Source: Paraphaeosphaeria minitans
Taxonomy: Eukaryota > Ascomycota > Dothideomycetes > Pleosporales > Didymosphaeriaceae
Length of the DNA: 64,000 nt
Direction of reading: 5' to 3'
Assembly: GCA_015832175.1 (NCBI GenBank)
Contig: WJXW01000004.1
Coordinates: 2,046,001-2,110,000, forward strand
Every line of letters begins with the position of its first letter. Within the stretch, counting starts at the first letter, position 1. The notes beneath the pieces were generated by a model. The model did no database searches, had not been told where the DNA came from, and saw nothing but the letters and a program-made list of their open reading frames with translations. The translations under genes and the position numbers were made by a program. Shown piece by piece: positions 40,209 through 51,100 of the stretch.

Positions 40209-43200
40209 TCAGGCTTTGACCATTCCCTCACTGTCGCCGTTCACCTTCTTCCCCGAGGACACTGCATCAGGGACAGGCTCCTCCACCGTCGCCAAAAACG
40301 CCCCCACGCCCCTCCCCCAGTTCCCCTCCTCCAACATCCACAGCACCGCCCTCTCCGTATCCCTCACAAACCGCATCGTCTCCTCCCTACTGTAGTTGGC
40401 CACGTCCCACCTGAGACTGATCCCATACGTCGTCGCCCTCGGTCCGCCCAAGCCCGCCACAAACACCAGGCCCAGCGCCGCGCGGATCGCAATGGCCGCG
40501 ATGCGCATGCGCTCGTACTCGCCCAGCACGCCCGGCACCCACGTCAGGAACTGCGTGCGGTGCGTCTCGTAGATGAGTTCGCCGGCGTTTTCGCCGGGGT
40601 GCAGCGCGTCGAGGGCGGCAATGATGCGGCGCCAGGGGGCGTGGCTGTGTGCCGTGAGGGCGAATTGCTCGTCCTGGAGGCGGTTCAGGAAGTCGAGCGT
40701 CGTCTCGGCAGGGGCGACGGCTATGACATTGGTCACGGCGTTCATGGTCGGGCCTGCGACGTCGCTCGCGTCGAGATCCGCAAGAGTGCTGCCATTGGGT
40801 CCGGGTAGGTGGCGCAGGGTGTCTGGCCAGAAGGGGAACGAGGAGCGGCCCGCCTCGTAGTTGGAGATGAGGGCATGGGTGTGCTTTGTGCGGGTGATGT
40901 TGACGAGGGCCATGGCGGCTTTGAGGACCACCGAGGCGGTGATGTGAGAGTGGTGGCGCTTGAGGTTGAGCAGGGCCGGCGCGTCGAAGCCGTAGTCGAT
41001 GCCGTCGGGGGAGGTCTGGATTGCCTGGCGGGGCACGTGGGCGGGCGGGTAGAGGGCTTTGCGGTGGAGGTGAATGTTCGCAAGGCGCTTAACGTGCCAG
41101 TTAACATCCATTGTGGCACGGGGAGAGTTGCGCAGGGAGTGGTAGATGTCTGACCATCTGTATGGCGTTAGCATACATCTTTGTACACTCCGTCTTCACT
41201 TACAGTTGGTATGGCACATGCGGAGCTAACGGCCTGGCTGGCTCGAGTAGTGCTTTGTTTATATCTTCGAAGAATAGACGCATTGACGAAGCGTCATGGA
41301 CAATGTGATGGACTGGAAGTTGTTAGTACGAACCTATCCACTTTGAAGCATTTTCTTCTACACACCATACATAACGAAACCGGCAGACTTGATGTCTTCG
41401 ATATCGTACAGGAGCGCATGGAACAACGGACCAGGGAACACCGAATGCTCTCTGTGAGGGTAGTCCACAGCAATCTGCTGCAGCTCTGCAACACTTTTAA
41501 CTGACCCTTTCTCAATCAAAACGTGATCATACAGCTTCTTCTGGGGCTTCATCGTAACGTAGATAGGTGCCCCGCTGTCCCCGTGTACATAAAACGACGT
41601 CCAGAGCGAATTGTTAGTCAGAGCGGCCGTCACAGCTGCTCTCAATTCCTATATTATGTGTCAGAGCTGTTTGGCTGGTTACCAAGGCGCAAAGTCACCC
41701 ACCTGCACCGTCGAGCCGTCCGCAACGATGGAAATGCCAAAGTTCCACGTGTTGATGAGCTTCTCGCGCTCCAGCACATCGATGAAATCGTTCATCTGGA
41801 TGACAGACTCCACGTCTTGGTCGAAGTTGAAGCCCTGCTTTTTCAGAGCCCTGGTCGCAGTTTCCTTGAATGTTCGGGCGTCATTTTCGGGCCCGAGGAC
41901 AACCTGGAGTTCTTCTAGCGTCCGCGCGTTCTCAAAGCGAGGAAGTTGGGCGGTTGCTTGATTTTGAGACTGCGAGAACTTGCGCTCTAGCGCATTGATC
42001 TGGCTTTGGATATCTCCGTTCTGCGACATCTCAACCGCAGTGAGCGTGACACCAAGCTCTTTGCGGTACAAAGCTCTTACACGCATGAGCGTGATCGAAT
42101 CTGCATAGTTGAAGGTGGGAGTCTGCTTGTCGAGTTTTGATGGTTCAATTCCAGTGGCTCTCCACCACACTTGGAGTACTGTCTGCTCGACATCTTTGTT
42201 TTCAATGGTTCCAGGATCGCGACGTACAGTACCATTCGTGTCGCCATTTGTGTGGACGGCGTCACCATCAGTTGAAGCCGTTGCTGAATCATGCTTTGTT
42301 TCGCGGTTGTTCCGGTAAGCGGCGACAATGACTCGAAGTGCAGCCTTTTGTATCTTTCCAGAGATTGTGCGTGGGTAGTCGTCGAGTCTAAGAGCACCAA
42401 GGGTAATCACCTCGTCAGGCACGTGCAACACGCCCATGTGGTTGCGAACCGCTTCCAGGAGTTGGCCCGCCGGATTGTCACCTGGTGGGAGGGCTCGCAC
42501 CAACGCTACGGGCACCTCACCTGCGAATGTATCTGGCGCGCCAACTACTTGAGCCTATGGATGCTTAAGAATTTGCTCAATCCATGAAGTGGGGGCACTT
42601 TACCTCTACGCCGGGGAACTGGTTGAGGACGACCTCGATCGCTGCAGGGGCGATGTTCTCACCACCTCGGATGATCATGTCTTTGAACCTGATACCCGTT
42701 AGTTTCACAACAGTCGAAAAGATCGAAATAACTTACCTTCCTACAACAGAAACACGCCCATCCTCCCACATCACACCACTATCACCTGTCTTATACCAAG
42801 TCTTATCACCTTCCACGTAGAAAGCATCTTTTCCGACATTCTCCCCAAGATAACCCACAATCATCCCAGGCCCACTCTCATGAACCTCCCCAGGCTGGCC
42901 TCTCGGCACGACCTGCGTCGAGTCCGGCGCACAAATGCGCACATGCTGCCCCGGCACCGCAGATCCGCAGATAACGTCGTCCCCCCTGATGAGCTGCTCC
43001 GGGTCCGAGACCGGTGCATTCCACACCGGCGTGCCCTCGGTAGTGCCATACCCAGTCGAAACCCCCTGAGCGCCCAGATCACGGATCACAGAGCGTATAT
43101 TCTGCGGCGTGATGGAAGACCCAGCCAAGCATAGATCTTTGAGGTCAGGGAATAGAAGGCCGGAGGGCTCGATCCATTCGAGCAGGCTGTGGAGAGCAGT

Positions 43201-44139
43201 CGGGACCAGAGTAGCGTGGGTGCAGCGGTGGGCAGCCAGGGCCTGCGCCATGGCGGATGCCTCGTACGTCGCAGATGGGTAGACGACGGTGCCGGCGTTC
43301 ATGAAGAAGTGGAGGACGAAGAAGTAGCCCATGGCATGGCTATTTGGGAGGACTGAGCAGAAGATGTCGTGTCGAGAGGTGCCCCCGATGCTGAGAAGCT
43401 TGGAGAAGGCGTTAAGGGTGAGGTTAGTATGGGGACACCCTTTTGGCAGTGAAGTCGTGCCGCTTGTGAACAGTATTGTCACAGTGTTCGTAGATTCCAA
43501 CCTTTGCTCGGGCCTGTGCGCATGCAGCGTCCCATTTTTGCCGTTCTGAACTGCTAGTGCTCTTGACCCGATCTCCAGGAGTTCCGAAATGCTGGTCCAT
43601 CCGTCGAAGCTTTTATCTCCTGCTACAATCTTGACAGTGTTTCGTGCCCCCGCGTGCCACACTTGATCGAACGCAGCCGCAAGTTCCAGGTCCTCCACAA
43701 TGACGACAGAGACATCAGCAACCGTCAGCATATGTCGGGTCTGGACGGCATTTGTGAGAGTCCGTGAGCTGAGAGGCACGAATGGACATGCAAGCTTATG
43801 AGCAGCCCAGAAGGCCATGGGGAACTCAACTCCATTTGTCAAGATCGTGACGACGGAAGATCCAGAAGAAAGGCCCTGGGCTTGCAGTCCAGCAGCCAAG
43901 CATTCGGCAGTGGAGCTCAGTTGTGAATACGACCATTGCAGGTGGTTGTCAAAACCTTGCACAGCATACTGCGAGCTTTGTATGCCATAGAGAGTGGGAG
44001 ATTGGTGTAGACAAGCTATGGCGAGTTTGTCGGGGTAATCCCGTGCGGCGTCCGCCAATCGAGTCCAGATAGGCAGGGGAGAGTCCGGCCATTTGCCACC
44101 AAAAGCTTCGCTCCGCGAAGACACACCGTTGTCAGCCAT
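40209..44139 (-). CDS. A-T-C synthetase (acyl-CoA-ligase-type adenylation, carrier, condensation), six exons
   Basis: Exons 44139-42737, 42688-42604, 42554-41703, 41648-41366, 41312-41204 and 41157-40209 give 1226 aa; all five introns are GT-AG of 46-54 nt. The adenylation domain (about 20-600) has ILFTSGTTSLPKGCPHT, YGTTEGTP, YKTGD, then, across the first intron, GRFKDMIIRGGENIAP, and finally RTISGKIQK with its catalytic Lys near 563. The GGENI form is that of acyl/aryl-CoA ligases, not of classical NRPS A domains. The carrier domain has its phosphopantetheine Ser in NYADSITLMR (about 649). The condensation-type domain (about 720-1226) has an intact HHIVHDA motif, formed across an intron, near residue 875. 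There is no thioesterase or reductase, so the C domain probably releases or transfers the acyl group. Such a protein could load a carboxylic acid and couple it to an amine or alcohol. Substrates are unknown. Confidence 0.92.
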
Positions 44140-45538
44140 CCTGGAGTGTGTTTGAAAGGTAGGAGGAGGTCGAAGTCTTCAGTCGCTTGCGTACAATGGG
44201 CCCACTTATCAAGTGCCGCCGTGGGATCTCCCTCCATTGTGGGTGCGTACAGGTTAATCTAACTCTAGCGTTTCATTAGTTGACTTTAGGGTAGGTTAGT
44301 GTATAAGAGACATGTACGCACTGTCTCGTCTGCGTCTCCGTACACTCGATCAGTCTAGCTGCATCCTATTCAGCAAGAAAGGTTCGGCGCTAGATGCTAC
44401 ATGCAAATCAATGGGCGTGTCCACATGTGTCTAGACACTGTCTACATTGCACCATGCCCACCCTGTGTAGAGCCTCCGAAGTTCCCCCCTCCATAACCCA
44501 CTTCACCTTGATCCCCAAGAACTGAGGTATCCCACCATGCTCGAACCCCGTCTCAACGTCCCGCGCCAAAGAAAGCCGAGCCATCCCACCATATGCGGGC
44601 CGTACGCCGCCGAAGGATCATCCCCACGGCCTGGAGCGCTTGTTATGCCGTCCTTTGGCGCGGTGGCGGCGAACACAATTGGCAGATGTCGAGCGCTTGA
44701 GAGAACATGTGGGTTCCCCTTCGGCCATCCCGCCTCCGCGTCTTACGTACGTGGTCAAGTTTCCGTGCATTGTCGCAGTGCCATTCGACGGATGAACAAT
44801 AACCGCCGTAGCCGACTGTGTAGATAAAGCCGCAAACTCGCGCGCCAAGTATCGCGCGAGCCGCTATACGCATCTAATAATGGAGTCTGCATAGAATAGG
44901 AGAGGGATTTCGCCAATGGCAGCACGTGCGTGCCTGTACCTAGCGGATAACAGAGCCTCCAAGCAAGCGTGTAAGAGCCGCGCACACCGATCAGATCATT
45001 ACCTGTGATGACGGCTTCACCAATATTGATGTCCTGGAGGCAGAGTGCGACGTCGGGATGAAGGGAGGGGCATACGTGTGAGGTTTGATAGATAGTACCT
45101 ACCTAGCATAGAGGCTAGCAAGGTAAACGGGCGGTCGAGCTAAGATGGCTAGGCGCGGGAAGGACATCCTTGTTTTATACTTGATCCCCATGAGCACCCT
45201 GCACCAGAGCGCCGTCAATTCGCCCTCTCTCAGTGGTCCGGTGATGGCGAGATATGCTGGTACGCACCAAGAGGGTGTAGCTCTACTCAAGATCCATCTT
45301 TCGAGTCATTGACCAGCAGACAGACAGTGAACGCAACTTGCTCTAGTATTACCGAACAGGAACGCATCCCAGAATCAATACAAGCACCGACTCGTCAGCA
45401 TCGGAATCTACGTGTGCCCACCAATGTCCCATCAACTCACCACATCTCCGCGACGGTGTGAAAGGAGGCCAAACCCTTTCAAACGCGACAACGATGACCC
45501 GGTCCACACAATCATATTCATTCTGCCATGCGAGCAAC
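44140..45538. other. Intergenic, no gene seen
   Basis: 1.4 kb between the synthetase start and the peroxidase stop. Frames of 60-96 aa on both strands lack features. A TACCTACCTAG word lies near 45097-45110. Confidence 0.5.
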
Positions 45539-46514
45539 TTATTTCATAGTTTCGGTAGGCACCGTGCCTTCGCTTTCAACCTTTTTGATGTAGGCCTTAG
45601 TATTGACGCCCCTCTCAACCGGCAAAACCGTCCCATTGAATGCTGCAATCGTAAGGCCGAAGTGCGAGCGAATACGGGGCTCCCAATCATCAGGGAACCT
45701 CTCCTCTAAGAGCATGGGCCTGAGGTCATTAACGCGGCCGCCGAAGATGGTTAGCATTGTTGACGAACTGCACAATCAGCACGACAGTCTAGAGTGAGCG
45801 ATGTCCGGACTTACTTCGCGCTTCCAAACCCGTTGTGGAACAGGGATTCAGTATACGATGCGTTTTCCCTTTTGCTGTCCACCCTCCTGCGAGTCAAGGC
45901 CGCACTGAGATCCTGCTTCGTCATTATTCTGGCCTCAGGTGTTCCACCCGTAGCTGTAGCTAGCAGCTGCTCCACAAGCTGTATATCAGGTTTCGCCTGG
46001 TCAGGTTCGAGTGCGACGTCCCGCCTTGTCAAGCTGGCATCATGCTCGATCGCATTGTGCTTGCTCAGCTCCTCCAAGTCGAGGGTATCGCTCCAGTACG
46101 AGCGGTCAAGGAAGTCGGCAGCGAAGTGCGGCACAAAGAAGCAAAAGCTGGGCGCGAAGTTGAAGCATTCGCGGATGGCCGTGTTGAGCGTACGGAAAGA
46201 AATGTCGCGGCCGGAATGAGGAAGGATGTTGTGGTTGGCTAGCGCGTTGAGCATAGGACCTGGAGACGCGAGCAGTCAGCGAGAGATCTCCCTAAGATGT
46301 AGTTGGGTAGTGATTGCTTACAAGAAGAGCGAGAGTCACCCGGCCCAGGAGGTTCATACGCCGGCCAATTCCGTGCATGCCCCGGCGCTTCTACCGGCAC
46401 AACATGCCCATCTTTACGCTTAGGAATAATCACATTGAGTAAGAACAGACCCAAGTCCCACGCAAGGACAAAGAGCAGGACGAAGGGCTTGCTGATCTTC
46501 CTCACGAGACCCAT
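45539..46514 (-). CDS. Membrane-anchored heme-thiolate peroxidase (chloroperoxidase/UPO family), three exons
   Basis: Exons 46514-46322, 46259-45815 and 45767-45539 give 288 aa. The N-terminus (ISKPFVLLFVLAWDLGLFLL) is a membrane anchor, unlike the cleaved signal of the secreted family members. The heme-ligand Cys is in SSCPMLNALANHNILPHSGRDI; its TGT codon is split T|GT by the first intron. The distal acid-base motif EHDASLTRRD follows in exon 2. The usual PCP around the Cys is SCP here. Family enzymes use hydrogen peroxide to halogenate or oxygenate organic substrates. In-frame codons continue upstream of the chosen ATG without resembling the family. As the nearest gene to the A-T-C synthetase on this side it could act on its product (inference). 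Confidence 0.9.
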
Positions 46515-48163
46515 CTCACAAAAGGACAGAGGGTTGGGTGGTGTAGATAGGATACAGAGAAGGGAGGAGGTCAACCTGGAGCCACGAAGCGGGGCTCCAG
46601 CGTCGACATCATTGGAGATCTGCACGGGACAAGATGTGGAAGTGGCGAGGAGGAGCCAATGAAGCAGTGGCGTAGCTGATGTGGAAGGCCCGTTGGGCAT
46701 GCGATAGGTGGTGATAGGTGGTGCAGCTGTGAGGTGGCCTCTTAGAATTCACTTGCTAGCTCGGGATTGGTGATACATTATTTCTGTGGCACATAAAAGC
46801 AATGTGCTGAGTTGTTCAAGTGAGGGGATCTGCGCGTGGTCCGATTCGGTTCGTCCTGGGCTCAGTTCAGCCGCACGACGAGAAGCACGACGAGAAACAC
46901 AACCTAATGCTACCTACGCCTGGCCTATTAATCCGTCACTCTCCGCGAGCCTTTGTAAGCGCCGGCAAAAGCAGTACCTACGACTCGTTAGGGAGCCAAA
47001 ACACCGCAAGTTCAAGCAGCCCAAAGTGCTTGACTTGCCACGATTCAACACAATCAAGTCTCTGTTCACGACGACCACATCAAAACTGGTCCTCGTCGAC
47101 GGTCGTTTGGCGTAGGTATCAGTTGAACCGCATACCTCCAAGGTACGATCACCCTTTCACAGCTCTTGGCCATCCCATACCTACCACGAGCGCTACATAC
47201 TCGAAAGCACACCACACCACACCACAGCTCAAACCAGTCCTACAAGTAACCATCACCAATCTTCCAGACTCGTGACAGTTCGCATCTACCTGCCGCACAC
47301 AACGTCCGGATAGCCTTTTCACACGCCGCAATCCCACATGACCCCCCCCCCCCCCCCCTCCCCCGCTCTTCCGACCCCGGACCCCGTGGGTTTCGCTACG
47401 GCGCAGCCGTCTTAATCGCGGGGGCAGGCGACGCTCAATTTGCATGCGAGAGGAACGTCACCTGCAAAACCCACAACACGTGCGATGAATCGGAGAAAAT
47501 TCTCTGTGCAAATCACCTATCTAAGTAAGGGCGTTCATTACCAGCCTTGCGCCCGCGGGAAGCACCCGCCCATTTCCCCATGCCAAAGCAATCCCGATCC
47601 CGATCCCAGATTCCAGATCCCAGATCCAAGGAGATTCGTGTACGTACGTATCTTCCTCATGCGCACCTCATCACACATACCCCCTCTCACTCCCAGGCGC
47701 ACCGCGCGCAACCTGTAACCTCGGGCTAAAGCGAACCCTCCTTTTCCCGGCGCGAACCCGCCACCCTCACCATATAAAGCTACAACCCCGATCATCGACA
47801 AGAAAACGATATAAAGCTCAGCAAAACCAAGCAATTAAAAACATCGAGTGTATAGAATAAAAAGCTCTGTGGGGAATCATGCTTCGAAACGTAGGACCAA
47901 CGACAAACAGGAATAATGTTCAAGTAAAAAGATGAGACGGGCAAGGAAGAGAACAGGGACAAACGCCTCGTTATGCATGCATGCATGTGAGCAGGCCGGT
48001 CGTTACGACGTGACGGTGCGTGACGTGGGATAGCAATGCGACACTTGTATGTGCAGAACGCAAGGAAACATCAAAAGCAAAGGTGCGGATGTATAGCATG
48101 GGAGGCAAGCTGCGCAGGCGGTTGGGTGGTGGTGATGATGATGGTGATGTTGGGCAACACCGC
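46515..48163. other. Intergenic, C-rich, no gene seen
   Basis: 1.65 kb with CACACCACACC words (about 47205-47225), a homopolymer of 17 C at 47342-47358, and short GATCCC/GATTCC repeats at about 47588-47625. No frame looks coding. Confidence 0.55.
47342..47358. repeat. Poly-C tract of 17
   Basis: Seventeen consecutive C followed by TCCCCC. Length may be unreliable in any sequencing technology. Confidence 0.85.
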
Positions 48164-51100
48164 TTACCGCTGCTGGATGTTCTCAAGGTCGGTGCGCTGC
48201 CGCAGGTACTGCGCCGCAAGCTCATCGCCACCGTCGCGGCTTTCCTTCATCCAGTGCGTGGCAATGCACATGATGAGTGGATCGCTACGAGTAGTGTCTC
48301 TGTGCTGGCTGAGGAGCTGCTTGTTGAAGATGTCACCGGTCTTCTTGAGCGGGAGCACGGTACGCTCGAGCAGCTCTGGAGAGGTGAGGTACATGGTAGC
48401 GAGCTCGCGCTCTGCAGTTGGGTCGCCCTCTTTGGCTGTGATGAGAAGCATGCGAGCCACGTCGTCCATGGTGTATCGCGACACCAGCGGGTTAGTATGC
48501 CCGTCCGATGACGCGGGATCAGTGTTCTGGTGGATGACATTGCTTCGCTTCGCGCTCTCGCGACTCACAATGTCATCTGCGACTTCGACCATGATGCGAC
48601 AGACGTCCTGTTTCAGGCCGAGCGCTGCCAAAGCAACATCCCAAAAGGCCTTTCCTCGAGAGGTCTTGTCCAGCATCTGTGCTGGTACGAATGAAGCAAT
48701 GTATTGCAGATCGCGGAATAGGGTCTTCGGGCGGATGTCTGCATCGCGGAAAAGCCCCTGGATGACGTCGACGATCATATCAGTGCTCGGTGGACCGACG
48801 GGAGAACGAGCGCCGTTGCGAGGCAGAGGTGAAGCGTTGCTGGTACGTTCTTGGTTCATGGAGTGAGAGCGTCGCTCCTCACAATTGGCAATTGTGCCTT
48901 TCACGTTCGTTGCGCGCTCTGTATTCGTTGTTGGTTCTCGAGAACTGAGCTCAGGCATAGCGCCAAGAGTGGGCGATTGTGGGACAGGAGGGAGAGTTGC
49001 CTCACGACTGTTGTTGTAAGCACGGCCTGTGCGAGAAGAAAGTGAAGCTACAATGAGGAGTTCCAGTTCGTACAGAGCATGAAGCTTCGAAAATGGATTA
49101 GGATGCGTCGCGAACCTCTTGAGAAGACGTCGAAATGCCCCGTTGTATGGGAATTCCAGCAGACCTGACTTCTTGGCGGCTGACGTTCCAGAGGATCGCG
49201 ATGTCGCGTCACTTGATGAAGAATGTTCTCCGGCGGAATAATGAGCATCAGAGCCAGCGGCGTGCTGAAGAGTGGCAATGGGAGGTGCAGCTACGCCTCG
49301 CTCGTTGCGCCCAAGAGCCTCCAGCGGATTGTTACTGTTAGCTTGTTTGCGAAGACTCTTCATGCTCTTCTTGCGGGCCAGTTGCTTCCGGCGCTTTCGC
49401 TCCTCTTCTTCGGTGTACTTGTGTTGGATGCAATCTTCTAGAAGATCGCTTGAGAACCAAGCGTCCGTCTCGCTTCCACTGGAGAATACCACAGTGCCCA
49501 GGTCACTTAACAACAGACCGGTCAAGGTCTGTTTCAGGTCGAGCAAGAACCTCCGTTTGTCTTCATTGACGGCTATCGATTGCTTAAGCATCACTGTTCC
49601 CTTAGACGAGGATGCGGTGCGCGGCCTGATGCTGGTAGCGCTTGTGGGCGACTGGGCATGTGTCTGGAAAGGAGACCAGAAAGTAGTGGACGTGTCAATG
49701 GCCAGCACAGGACTAGTGCCACCGAAGTAATCATGATTGTCGTTTGGTGATCTCCCCCAAGGGCTGACGTCAAAGCTCTGCTGCGAGGGGCGACCGGAGA
49801 GGGAGCGAAGGCTGCCTTGACTTGGGCGTTGTGCAAAGTCAAGGTTGCGAGTGGGCCGACCGTGAGTCTCGTACTCTTCATCTCCTGCGATGGAAAGAGT
49901 GCCCACGCCCGTAAGAAACAGATCGCCCTTTTGGCGACCGCTGTCAAGGACCTCCTTGTCACGTCTGTAAAGCTCGCTGGCCCAGAGGACGGGGCCATCC
50001 ATCATGCTGTCACCAACGAGTTTGTTGACGCACTTATCAATCTCCAAGCAGAAGCGGTGGATCCTCTCCTCGCCCTTGCAGAAGATCTCGACCCCATATT
50101 GGGCGATCCACTTCTGGGTGATCTCTGACTGTTCGTCAGACAGCTTGTTAGGGCCACCAAACTCAGTAGGAGCAGACATCATGTCAACAACCTGAGCTTC
50201 AGCCCTGAGTATGAAGTTGTTGTTGGTAGACTTGGAGTGGTTTCGAGGCTGGTGCGACTGGATTGGCTTGCCATCGAGAGTCTTCGTAGGCTGTCCCATA
50301 ATCTTGAGCGCTAGTGCGACATTTCGAGCCTCCTCATAGGTTCCCGAATTTCGAACATCAGTGATGTACCACATCTTGTCGCGCAAATTCTTCAAGCCAA
50401 GTATCATGTCCTCAATCGCAACGTCATGTCGCTCTTGGGACTGTTTGAGCCAGACGAACCAAGCCTCGAACTCTTCAATGGCATTCGCGGATTTGCCGAG
50501 AGAGTCACGCGGACCGCGAGAGAAGTAGTTCAACAGGGCTGCGTAGCCGTTCTTCGTCAGAGTGGGAGAGTTCAGTCTCCGCAGGGCCAAAAGAGTCTTG
50601 TAGTAAAGTTGGGAGTCAAGGAAAGCTCCTCGCGCTTGGCACTGATGCATGGCTGTCTCCAGCATCGTGACCAGTACCGCGTTGTTCTCTACCTTCTCGG
50701 GAAGTTGCGGGTTGCTGCTGCTTCGGCGATTTTGCGGAGATCCATGGCGAGCGGGTACGTTTCTTTGGCTTGCGATGAGGTTCGTAAGTTGGCTCTGGCT
50801 CTGCGCTTGGGTCTGGTTGTATGGGTTTCTGGATCCAAACGTCTCGCTGTAGTGTCGGACCGGGCCCCGTCCCCGAGCGCCCCTCCGATGCGTCGAAGTA
50901 CGATTACTAAACGTCTTCGACTCGCTGTCGGGTGTGAGCTCTTTCGGAATCTCGTATTCCTCAACCAGCTTGGTGATAGCCTCTTTGAGTTGATGATAGT
51001 CGTTCTCCAAATCGATTCTATCTGGTGGGCCCTCATCGTCACTACTGTCGCTTTCAGGTGAGTCCTCGTCGTGCTCTTCTTCATCGTCGAAGTCTTTGCG

